From Nitzschia sp. pyKryTriq1 (Eukaryota > Bacillariophyta > Bacillariophyceae > Bacillariales > Bacillariaceae), in contig OY101119.1 of the NCBI GenBank assembly GCA_956465555.1, positions 1,116,001 to 1,180,000 on the forward strand: 64,000 bases of DNA. The letters are read 5' to 3'. Numbering within the stretch: position 1 is the first letter of the stretch; every line of letters begins with the position of its first letter. The notes beneath the pieces are model-generated. The model was not told the origin of the DNA. It did no database searches and saw nothing but the letters and a program-made list of their open reading frames with translations. Shown here piece by piece: positions 33,099 to 41,480 of this stretch. The position numbers and the translations under genes were made by a program.

Positions 33099-33683
33099 TC
33101 AATTCGAGGATTTTTCGGGATATGTTCGCTTCATTCCGAAGATCCTTCTCACTGAAAGTCCTATCCTGACCCCCGGGTGCTTCTTGCTCTCGCGTCTCTT
33201 CCAAGATTCCCGTCGAAACCATGGTTGCTTTTCTGCCGGAGGAGGTTTTGCCGTTGAAGGTTCTTGTGCTCGATTGAGGTATATGTTGGCGCTTTCCTGG
33301 TCTTTCTTTCCAAATTCAATTGCTTTATTGACATATCGTTCAGATTCTACTCGCGAGGCCCGTGCCAGAGCTTCTTCATCCCTTATTCCCTTTTCCTTTT
33401 GGATTTTTTGCTCTTCTAACACGGCCAAATCCATGCTATACTTTGCAACGAGCCGAGCGATCGACCCTCTTACTGTCATGTCTTCCAGGCCTCGGATACA
33501 ATACTCGTCTTCTGCGTGGGGATTCTTTGAGGTCTCCTCCTGATTGAACTTGCTCACAGTATCCCACATGGTAGAACCGATCGTTTCTAGTTCCTCAGCT
33601 CCCCACCAAGTTGCTTCAGCTTCTTCATCTGTATACTGAGGAATCTCTGCAACGTCTACGGTACCCCAACGGACTGGTGACAT
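33099..33683 (-). CDS. Orphan RGLE-family protein, copy 4
   Basis: 194 aa, single exon, started at ATG 33683 (MSPVRWGTVDV); the codon two before it is TTG. The most divergent copy: VRWGTVDVAEIPQYTDEEAE (4-23), WW in place of WY (26-27), YCIRGLEDMTVRG (61-73) and AVLEEQKIQKEKG (about 86-98), then DEEALARASRVESERYV. CIRGLED is shared exactly with copy 1. The C-terminus is basic and proline-rich. Unlike the other three it is on the minus strand. Function unknown. Confidence 0.78.
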   Translation of the reverse strand: MSPVRWGTVDVAEIPQYTDEEAEATWWGAEELETIGSTMWDTVSKFNQEETSKNPHAEDEYCIRGLEDMTVRGSIARLVAKYSMDLAVLEEQKIQKEKGIRDEEALARASRVESERYVNKAIEFGKKDQESANIYLNRAQEPSTAKPPPAEKQPWFRRESWKRRESKKHPGVRIGLSVRRIFGMKRTYPEKSSN

Positions 33684-34045
33684 GAACAAGTTATTTATTA
33701 CTACTAGGCTAGTAGGATGTTATTGCTCTCGCCTTTTAAATTTCTTATGTTGTTGTTGCTACTTTTGAGGCTGCACTTTTATTCTTGTGTGATGACCATG
33801 GTTGGTCCGCGCGCAGCAGCAGCAGCAGCAGCAAAACGGCATTCCTCATCCTTGTTCCCACACACTACTCATAAACGATTTTCAGCCAGCAAAAGGATAC
33901 ACGATGATGCTCCGCTTGCGGAGTCTACATTTTATTTACTAAACTGAAGGGGGTGTTCTGTTCGATCGGTGATGATTGATTATTGATTGGCTTCGGCTTC
34001 GCAAACAAGAACTAAAAAATGAGAAGAAGAAGAACGTCGTTTTTT

Positions 34046-34085
34046 ACGTACATATGTACTGGTACCAGGTACCGGTACACTACCT
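34046..34085. repeat. GTAC-palindrome island 4
   Basis: About 40 bp including TACTGGTACCAGGTACCGGT. Both flanks are ordinary intergenic sequence. Confidence 0.7.
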
Positions 34086-34259
34086 CTGTAGACGAGTACT
34101 GCGTTCCTACACCCGAGCGGACGGGCGGACAGAAATTTGTAGACCAAACTGACATGACAACAACAACTGACAACTGACGTCAAGCTTGACGTTTGGGTCA
34201 CGACCATGATGTCATACTCCAATCATGAATGACGTTTTCCACTCATTTACGTGTTCGGC

Positions 34260-34312
34260 GTACCTGGTGGTACCAGGTGCTGTACATACCGGTACGTATG
34301 TACCTGTACACG
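34260..34312. repeat. GTAC-palindrome island 5
   Basis: About 50 bp: GTACCTGGTGGTACCAGGTG then GTACATACCGGTACGTATG. It lies about 230 bp upstream of the rhomboid start. Confidence 0.7.
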
Positions 34313-34541
34313 GGTTTGGATAGAGATTTGGGGAGCTGCGCAAGCAAGCCGTAAGAAATAAGAACATCCACGATGACGACTTCCGACTCCTCCTCCTCCT
34401 CACTCTCGACTTTTTGTCTGTTGACGACCGAGAAACAACACCAATATTCCGACGATGAGATGACGACAACGTCCCAAGTCCCAAATCACCTATTTACTAT
34501 TCCATACTGTCTGTAAAGAATCCTTTTATGATTGCTGCACC

Positions 34542-35591
34542 ATGAAAGTTCTAGATATCCTCTTCCTTCCTACGCTACTTACCCTGACGGTCTTGCCTTC
34601 GTGTGCCCAGCAGAGCTTTCAGCAACAACCATGGCAACGTCCCGCGAGAAACTACCGCAGTTCTTCTTCTTCTTCTTCTTACAGTGCCGTTCCTCCTCCC
34701 AGTGATATCAGCTCTCATTTTTTGGACGATCCAAATTGGATGACTGACAACCGAAACCGGCTATGGAATGCACGGCTACGATCACGGCGACCTAACAGCA
34801 GGTTCTCCTGGACCTCGACACTGGTGGCGGCCAATGTCCTCATGTACGCCGTGCAAGTCTTCAATCCCCGAGTCACTCAATTAGGAGTCAAATTATCGGA
34901 CCAAATATTGCGAGGAGAAGAATTGTACCGTCTGATTACTCCAGTCTTTCTTCATGGAAGCATCATCCATCTCTTTACAAACATGTACAGTTTGAAGAAT
35001 GTCGGTCCGACGACCGAAGAGATCTTTGGGCGTGGTCGATTTATCGTTAATTATCTGGTTGCTGGAGCAGCAGGGAATTACTTATCCGCCCTAAAGTCAC
35101 CGAATCCCGCCTTGGGCGCCAGTGGGGCCGTATTTGGGGTCATGTCCAGCTTTTACGTCTTTTTGAGCCGGCACGATTGGCTGCTGGGCAGTTCGGGTCG
35201 ATCCTATTCGGATGCAATCACTCAAACACTCATGATCAATCTTGTAATAGGTGCCATGAACCCGATGGTAGATAACTGGGGTCACCTTGGAGGGGCTATT
35301 GGGGGAGCCGCAATGGCGTATTATTTTGGGCCTCGACTGTACCTTGCCGAATTGCCAGATGGAGGGCGTACCGTTGTCGACAGACCAATATTGCGAATGC
35401 CACGATACATTGAAGCGGTCCCGGAACGCTTCTCTAATAGTATCACCAGGATGACCCGACGATTACAAATCTGGCGCCACAAAGCAGACTTGCCGGACAA
35501 ACCATGGCGCCCCAAGGATACGTGGTCCAAGGTCAACTACCAACGTCGACGCGCAGCCCCCAATCGGTCCATCAAACCAAGGATCGATTAA
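34542..35591 (+). CDS. Rhomboid intramembrane serine protease
   Basis: 349 aa, single exon. It opens with a signal peptide (MKVLDILFLPTLLTLTVLPS, cleavage near CAQQ), so it enters the secretory route; plastid or endomembrane location is open. A Ser run follows (40-46). The rhomboid core is intact: TPVFLHGSIIHLFTNMYSL with H143 and N147, GASGAVFG with the nucleophile S194 at residues 192-199, and WGHLGGAIGG with the catalytic H248. It cleaves transmembrane helices within the membrane. The membrane spans and order fit the short plant-plastid/bacterial type. The C-terminus is basic (WRPKDTWSKVNYQRRRA). Confidence 0.92.
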   Translation: MKVLDILFLPTLLTLTVLPSCAQQSFQQQPWQRPARNYRSSSSSSSYSAVPPPSDISSHFLDDPNWMTDNRNRLWNARLRSRRPNSRFSWTSTLVAANVLMYAVQVFNPRVTQLGVKLSDQILRGEELYRLITPVFLHGSIIHLFTNMYSLKNVGPTTEEIFGRGRFIVNYLVAGAAGNYLSALKSPNPALGASGAVFGVMSSFYVFLSRHDWLLGSSGRSYSDAITQTLMINLVIGAMNPMVDNWGHLGGAIGGAAMAYYFGPRLYLAELPDGGRTVVDRPILRMPRYIEAVPERFSNSITRMTRRLQIWRHKADLPDKPWRPKDTWSKVNYQRRRAAPNRSIKPRID

Positions 35592-35710
35592 CTAGAAGAC
35601 TTTGCATCTACACCGCCGCCGATGAAGCCACTGCGAAACTCACAAGCTCTGAGCTTGGCAAAATAGCTTTCTAATTGTCTCTACACTCTAGTCGTTTGTG
35701 TGCCAGGGGT

Positions 35711-35823
35711 ATACGTACTAACTGTACTGTACCGGTACGAAGCAGTACTTGTACGAGTAGCTACAGGTACGAAGTAGTCTACCATAGTATGTACTCTCTA
35801 TCTATCTATTGCCCCGTACCGGT
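35711..35823. repeat. GTAC-palindrome island 6
   Basis: About 110 bp with scattered GTAC words (ACTGTACTGTACCGGTACG, GCCCCGTACCGGTAG). It runs up to the left end of the inverted-repeat element at 35828. Confidence 0.7.
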
Positions 35824-35827
35824 AGTA

Positions 35828-36005
35828 GGGCACTCTGTAGCCATCGGCGGACGCACAGACTGATTTTTGGGTCGTTTTAGGGGATTTTTAAAAAGGGGAC
35901 AAGGCTGTGTAGTACAACACGCTGTACACGTACGGAAATGAATGACAGAGTGTTCTCCCTAAAATTATTCACGTCTGTCCTCCAGCCGATGGCTACAGAG
36001 TGCCC
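35828..36005. mobile_element. MITE-like element with long terminal inverted repeats
   Basis: 178 bp bounded by GGGCACTCTGTAGCCATCGG (35828-35847) and its exact reverse complement (35986-36005). With small gaps the complementarity continues inward through ACAGAC and TTTTAGGG for roughly 50 bp on each side, so most of the unit could fold on itself. There is no coding capacity. This is the build of a non-autonomous DNA transposon; I could not define a target-site duplication, so the superfamily is open. It lies inside GTAC sequence (islands 6 and 7 flank it). Confidence 0.6.
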
Positions 36006-36010
36006 GTGCC

Positions 36011-36120
36011 GTACGGTACATTCCGGTATCATACCGGTACAAGGGTACAAGTACAGTACCGGTACCGGTACCGGTACCGGTACCGGTACAGTACACGTAC
36101 CAGGTACTGTACACGTACGG
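36011..36120. repeat. GTAC-palindrome island 7, with a (CCGGTA)n core
   Basis: About 110 bp. Positions 36057-36088 hold a perfect tandem run of about five CCGGTA hexamers, the most regular stretch of any island. The rest is GTACAGTAC, ACACGTACC and similar words. Confidence 0.85.
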
Positions 36121-36345
36121 TAGAGACTACCGTTACATACGACGCGACATAAGAGTTAAGGTGGATATGTAACCAAAAGTACGAAAATAGATTTTTGATG
36201 ATGTCACGCGTAGACTCTGGTACATGCGCGCGTAGAGCGACCGAACTATTTTGCTAGACCATCACACCTTTCTACATCAATGAATATCCAACCATCATGA
36301 ATATTTCAGCATTAAACTTTATTCGTATCCGTATGCTGAAGATAG

Positions 36346-36476
36346 TCGCAGGCCAAAACTGCACTTATCGGATTGGCTTTCCAACTGAAACTGGTACTAT
36401 GTGAAACTCCATCAAAATTTCTAGATTGTTGCCAGTTGCAGCACGCACCTCCGATAAGTGCAGTTTAAGGCTACGA
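36346..36476. repeat. Inverted-repeat unit of 131 bp
   Basis: The arms are 36346-36372 and 36450-36476. Their inner 17 bp, AAACTGCACTTATCGGA, match exactly as reverse complement; the outer 10 bp match less well (TCG-AG-C). The spacer of 77 bp has no coding potential. It may be a second small MITE or a transcribed hairpin. Confidence 0.6.
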
Positions 36477-36817
36477 AAAGTTGTATGTGTATGTGTTCTA
36501 ACTAGTTGCAAAGTTTGGCGAAGAGCCGAGTTAGTCTTCCTCATCTCTTAGAGGAATTTCGTGGAGCACCATAGTAGTCGCCAAATTCGTCGAAACGGAA
36601 TCTTCCTCGCCGAAATTGTGTTCGAACTAGTCCTTGGGATCTTCCCGCGCTCGCTTTCTTCGCGCAATCTGCGCAATTCTTCACTTTGTTCCACGAATTC
36701 CCTCATGGAGGATTCCTTTTTGGCCACGTGGAATCTTGTTTGGGCTAAGTTAGTACCGAGGTTACATATCTACCTTAAAGTACAAGTAGTAAATACAGTA
36801 AAGCAACAATATGCATT

Positions 36818-38449
36818 ATGCATTATTCCACATGGCAATGGGTTTCATCTTCCAACATATTTGGCGTCATGTCATCAAGGGATGATTCTTCTGCACTGGC
36901 GTCATCCTCACTGATAGTTCCTCTCATTACTTCGAAGAGAGGATGGAAACCAGCGGAACGGCGTGTCGAAGATGTCCCTGCCGCTGTTTTGTGGAGAGAA
37001 AGAGAGGCCGATGGGTCGTCATCCTCGTCCGCGCCGTCACCCCAGATGACGACTCCTCGCAGTGATGATTCTTCGGGCGTAACTAGGAGTGAGGAGGCGT
37101 GTTCTGTGTGTCGAGAGCACCAGTCACGATATACGTGTCCTCGATGTCAGGCGCCGTATTGTTCTGTCGAATGCTATAGAAATCACACCGCTACCAAAAG
37201 CAAAGGCGGCAGCGACGGCAGCAGCAGCAGCAGCAGCGCAGAAGCCTCGTCGTCGGCGTGCACCGAAGCATTTTACAAGTCTCGAGTTTCTTCTATTTTG
37301 GATCTCGAGGCACGAGAACAAAAGGGAAGCACCCAACGCATGTTGAATCAACTGCATCAACACAATGTCTCACAGCAGCAGAACGAGGACGACGAGACAG
37401 ATCTATCCGATCAACTCTATGAACTACTACAATTGCTCGAAGAAAAGCAAGACGACAATCTTTCTCACGAAGCACTAATGGCGATGCTACCTCCAGAATT
37501 AAGGACTTGCTTTCAGCGAGATATTCAAGAAGGCAAGATTCAAGATATGGTACTACAACGATGGCACCCTTGGTGGAGACGACAACTTGTCAGTAGTGGA
37601 GAGGATGCAACTTCTACGTCGACACCTTCTTCTTCTTCCAGGCCGCTGGACGAGCAGCTGCTCCAAGTTCCGAAATTTTCTAGTATATGTCGAAAGCAAC
37701 AATCTTCTGAAATGCTACTTTTCAATTTGATCGACATACTTTACTCCTTCTGTTGGACTCTTCGACTTTATCATGGACTACAGAACGTCATCGTCACCAA
37801 ACAAACTACCACATCGACGAGTTCGGACCACAATGAAAGCTTAGCTGTGGATGCCGCCACTATGTTCATTCAACATTCATCCGTTTTGAATATGGATACC
37901 CGGTTTACGTCGCTGGAACAGGTCTTGTCCGCTAGTACAGCTGATTCCACCAAGTTCTTTCCGGGTGGATCATGCAACGCAGAGTGGAGCATTCTCGTGG
38001 AAGATTGTGCCCTTATACTCGTCTCCCATCGACTGGTGGGAAGGGCCCTCTTGGAAGCGAACGATTTGTTGAAGGCTTCCATTCAATGTTTGAAACGGGA
38101 GGATCTGTCCCGCTCAGGTGGCAACCAAAGGGACTCTTCTATTGGTCGATTGCGACAGCTTCGCAAGAAATTGGAATTCTTTCTCTCCTGGTCTCAACAC
38201 GCAAAGTCCGCATTCGGAGAGTCAATCAAAGATGATATGATGGAATGGGTGCGACGATGGAAGTCGGATGAGTTTGCTGCGGATAATCATGGTTCTCGTA
38301 ATTCAGATTCTGGGCTCGTGGATCTTGAGATCCCGGATAGTCGCGGATCCAAGGCAAAGCCAATAGGCGAGACGACTACTATGAGGGAAGACACTGCTCC
38401 TTTGCTCATTGAGGTTGCTACGATGCGTCGCTCACCCGCAACGAAATAG
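36818..38449 (+). CDS. HIT-type zinc finger protein, ZNHIT2-like
   Basis: 543 aa if started at ATG 36818; the next in-frame ATG (36869, MSSRDDSS) is equally plausible. A zf-HIT finger sits at about residues 95-123: CSVCREHQSRYTCPRCQAP, continuing YCSVECYRNH. Downstream, MLPPELRTCFQRDIQEGKI and LQRWHPWW resemble the segment after the finger in ZNHIT2, a protein that links the R2TP/RUVBL chaperone to U5 snRNP assembly. The remainder is helical with Ser-rich linkers. The finger is certain, the ZNHIT2 assignment is less so. Converges on the gene at 38604 with 154 bp between stops. Confidence 0.8.
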   Translation: MHYSTWQWVSSSNIFGVMSSRDDSSALASSSLIVPLITSKRGWKPAERRVEDVPAAVLWREREADGSSSSSAPSPQMTTPRSDDSSGVTRSEEACSVCREHQSRYTCPRCQAPYCSVECYRNHTATKSKGGSDGSSSSSSAEASSSACTEAFYKSRVSSILDLEAREQKGSTQRMLNQLHQHNVSQQQNEDDETDLSDQLYELLQLLEEKQDDNLSHEALMAMLPPELRTCFQRDIQEGKIQDMVLQRWHPWWRRQLVSSGEDATSTSTPSSSSRPLDEQLLQVPKFSSICRKQQSSEMLLFNLIDILYSFCWTLRLYHGLQNVIVTKQTTTSTSSDHNESLAVDAATMFIQHSSVLNMDTRFTSLEQVLSASTADSTKFFPGGSCNAEWSILVEDCALILVSHRLVGRALLEANDLLKASIQCLKREDLSRSGGNQRDSSIGRLRQLRKKLEFFLSWSQHAKSAFGESIKDDMMEWVRRWKSDEFAADNHGSRNSDSGLVDLEIPDSRGSKAKPIGETTTMREDTAPLLIEVATMRRSPATK

Positions 38450-38603
38450 TTGGTTGTCGTCCAACGGAGTTTGCATACCAACTCTGGAAATCCGTGATCG
38501 TTTCGGCTTCGAAGCTGCCGATTCTTAGAGTCTCATCTCCTCGGCCATGCGACAAGTGTGTTGGAGCAAAACTGATATGATCTTTTATAGAATTAGATAT
38601 CAG

Positions 38604-40457
38604 CTACTTTGTACTCGAGTACGTTCTGTTCGTTTTCTCGTGATCCGTGGGACGTATGAGTTTTTGAGTTTCTCCAGCAGCAGCCTCCAGGTCGTAGCCC
38701 TCCATTTCAACACAAGAGCGTTCTGTATTCGAGCGACTAGGATTTCCACCATATTTACGCTGCTGTTGCTGCTGCTGCTGCTCACCATCCGAGCTATCGT
38801 CATCCTGAAATAATAGATCCTTCGCGTCACCCAACGAAGACTCGGGAGTTTCAATGCTTTCCCTCAATGACAACGCAGTCAGGGACCTCAACCCCCAATC
38901 GCGATTCAAGAACGACGGCCGGGGATGACGAGTAGACTCAGTCACGGTCTTAACATCCTCGACTTCGGGTGCTGGAACAAAAATGCTAGCCGGGGATTCA
39001 TCGTAAAGAAATCTGACACTGCTTTCCTCGGCCCACTCCGCCATGAGACTATACGAATCCTTTTCTGTTGGAGGACGGTTTAGGGATTGCCTCTGCCTGT
39101 GTGAATCCTTGGTCCACAAAGAAGTTTCTTGGTCGCTTCCGGTCTCGTGTCCTTCTCCAATTTGTGCAAGTCTCCCGTCAGCTTTGTCAACACTTAAGTC
39201 GCCCAGTTGAAGGGAACCTCTGCTGTCTTCAACAAAGTGCAGACTGTCTGGGAGAAATTCCGTGTCACGAACCCTCATCTCGGTTTCCGCTAGAGCTCTC
39301 GAGACAACTTCATTCAGATCCGATGATGCATTCACGGAGTTGAGAAGGGATGGTCGAGGGAAGGCAACATCCCCGCTGGCACTTCGAGTATGTTTCGAAT
39401 TTTTCGTTTTGAGTGGGTGCAAGTCATCTTCACCACCCAAAAGACCCATTTCACCTTCAAAGAGGGCATCGGACAAAGTATTGGTCGAAAGCTGGGCGGT
39501 ACTTCCTACAGACCGGACGGATTGGCTCCGATCTCTGTCCCATGCCGACACGGATCGATCACAGTTTGGGTAGACGCCTGGTATGGCTGGAGCATCCTCC
39601 CGGGGAAGCACTGACGACTGACTGGTATTCCGAGGCGAGGAACCAACCGTTGCAGGCGAAAAAGGTCTCTTTGTTTTCTCTTTCTTTTTGTACTGATTGA
39701 TTGCACTTGTGTACTTTCGCCTCTGGCCAGCCGCTCGAATTAACAACGAAGCGTGCAACCCACTTGGTAGAAGCTCCTTCTCAAAGTTTTCCTCCAATAC
39801 TCGACGTTTCGCCATTGCACCAGTATGGATAATCAGCCTTCCAAACGCCGACAGCGGGACGATCACTTGGAAAAATAAGAAAAATACAACTGCCGCCAAT
39901 AGAATCCTCGATGGACCGCTCATCAAGTCCAAAAATGCAAGTAGCAACCAAAATACGAAGAGGTATAGCGCCGCAACCACAAATCGAGGTGGCATACTGA
40001 TCACGTACTGCCCTATACTCGATCTGATCAAAGCGTGGGAATTCGTATCCGAAATCGAACTGATCATTCCCCACAGAGTAAAGGTCGCCACAAGTGCCAT
40101 GATCGTAACACAAGCATCCAAGGCAATGACGATCCCGATCCAAAACTTAAGGTCGCTGTACGTCTCTGTGGCCATCATGCGTCGCATTTCGGTCAGTTCC
40201 ACAGAACTATTGAAGAACACGTTAATCTGTGCACCCAGCATGAGTGACAGGACCACCATGTTGGATGAGAATCTTTGCGTGACGTAGGCCCTCAAGTCTT
40301 CTCCCTTCGGTTTAGCCCATGCAACATGGCGATACCACAAAACGGAGTGATCGATAGTCACAAAGTACTCTGATGGAGACAACAGTCCCAGTAGACTCGC
40401 CCAGGCAAAATTGTTTGGCAACACATCATCGTGATGATGATGATGCTTGGCAGCCAT
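38604..40457 (-). CDS. Four-helix membrane protein with long disordered tail
   Basis: 617 aa, single exon, true ATG. A His-rich start (KHHHHHDD) is followed by four hydrophobic helices at about residues 66-87, 104-133, 159-179 and 184-210, with basic residues after the fourth (MAKRRVLEE). Residues 230-617 are predicted soluble and disordered: Ser/Thr/Asp-rich with a Lys cluster (YKKKEKTKRP) and a glutamine run near residue 565. No pore, transporter or enzyme motif seen. I do not recognise the family. Confidence 0.75.
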   Translation of the reverse strand: MAAKHHHHHDDVLPNNFAWASLLGLLSPSEYFVTIDHSVLWYRHVAWAKPKGEDLRAYVTQRFSSNMVVLSLMLGAQINVFFNSSVELTEMRRMMATETYSDLKFWIGIVIALDACVTIMALVATFTLWGMISSISDTNSHALIRSSIGQYVISMPPRFVVAALYLFVFWLLLAFLDLMSGPSRILLAAVVFFLFFQVIVPLSAFGRLIIHTGAMAKRRVLEENFEKELLPSGLHASLLIRAAGQRRKYTSAINQYKKKEKTKRPFSPATVGSSPRNTSQSSVLPREDAPAIPGVYPNCDRSVSAWDRDRSQSVRSVGSTAQLSTNTLSDALFEGEMGLLGGEDDLHPLKTKNSKHTRSASGDVAFPRPSLLNSVNASSDLNEVVSRALAETEMRVRDTEFLPDSLHFVEDSRGSLQLGDLSVDKADGRLAQIGEGHETGSDQETSLWTKDSHRQRQSLNRPPTEKDSYSLMAEWAEESSVRFLYDESPASIFVPAPEVEDVKTVTESTRHPRPSFLNRDWGLRSLTALSLRESIETPESSLGDAKDLLFQDDDSSDGEQQQQQQQRKYGGNPSRSNTERSCVEMEGYDLEAAAGETQKLIRPTDHEKTNRTYSSTK

Positions 40458-41480
40458 CTTGCTCTCACTGACACGGCTGAGTATCCTTTGTTGGATTTCG
40501 ATGATTTCTTATTTCGAAATAGCAATGTCGAACAAAAATGTTTTTTTGAACAATTCCAATACTGCAGTGAAGAGTGAAGACAGTACCGGTAGGATATGAG
40601 TATCACCAAAAGTAGTCTACGAGTATTAATTTACTATCCACCCGAAGGAGAAAGGGATAATTTGCAATAATCTATGACTTCACTACTTGTACTTGATGAT
40701 GAAGAAGAATCTTCTCTTTGTTCTTCCGAATAATACTGTAATTTTTTTTTGTCATTTGGATTTTAGGAGGGAGTATAAGTCGTCCCTTTTTCACTGTCCC
40801 CGCCCCCTACTACACGTGTCCCAAGACTCAAATGGCCGTGACTCACGAGAGGCGACATAAGAGGCCGCGACAAGGCATCGGATCCCTTCAGCTACGGAAT
40901 GACTTCTCGAGTGAATTATCAGGAGCAATTGATTCGTGAAAGATGCGTACGAGTGACCGAACGCCACGGCGGAGGAAATGGAGGAGTGTTGAGAATCATT
41001 TATGTATATGACTAACCGGACCAAATCCAAAATTATCGGCGAGATTACACATGCTATCACACGGACTATGCCAATTGTTTATTCCATTGAGTCGTAGATG
41101 TACCGATTTTTTGCCCTTCTCCTGAAAGGGGGATCCCCCAGGGGGTCAAAATTCGGGGGGGGAATTTGAAACCGTCCCGCCCGTGTGCCCCCGGGAGGCC
41201 CCCTGTGCTACTGTGTACATGTACATACATACGGGTACTGGTACCTGCGGTACAGTACACATACCTTTCGATCCGATCCCTCCCAAAAAAAGGAATCTGG
41301 AATTTTCGATTCCATTGCATTTCTTTCCATTTTTCTCCCACCGCCAGTCCTTTTCAATCTTCGCGGTTTTTGCTTTTGTTCCATGGATATGCGTCTTCGT
41401 TGTTGTTATTACTGTTGTGATGTTATTGTAAATCACTTTTTGCTCTGTTTGACTTGCAACAAACTCATTCATAATTAATC
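40458..41480. other. Divergent intergenic region with a GTAC island
   Basis: 1023 bp between divergent starts. It contains a short palindrome GGGGGATCCCCC (41127-41138), a G-rich stretch near 41140-41165, and GTAC island 8. No supportable gene. Confidence 0.55.
41212..41265. repeat. GTAC-palindrome island 8
   Basis: About 54 bp: TGTGTACATGTACATACATA and GGGTACTGGTACCTGCGGTA. It lies about 215 bp before the nucleostemin-family ATG. Confidence 0.65.

Larger units (their letters stand above)
33684..34541. other. Intergenic region with two GTAC islands
   Basis: 858 bp between divergent starts (RGLE copy 4 and rhomboid). Contains a CAG/GCA run (33816-33832) and GTAC islands 4 and 5. No gene supported. 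Confidence 0.6.
35592..36817. other. Intergenic region rich in repeats
   Basis: 1226 bp without a supportable gene. It holds GTAC islands 6 and 7, a 178-bp inverted-repeat element between them (35828-36005), and a second inverted-repeat unit at 36346-36476. Confidence 0.65.

Noticed and set aside
39697-40287. 196-codon frame antisense to the four-helix membrane protein gene
   Set aside because: Same reasoning: a shadow of the sense frame with no motif of its own.
41127-41138. Perfect palindrome GGGGGATCCCCC
   Set aside because: Short and isolated, expected by chance in a G-rich stretch; not a terminator in a eukaryote.
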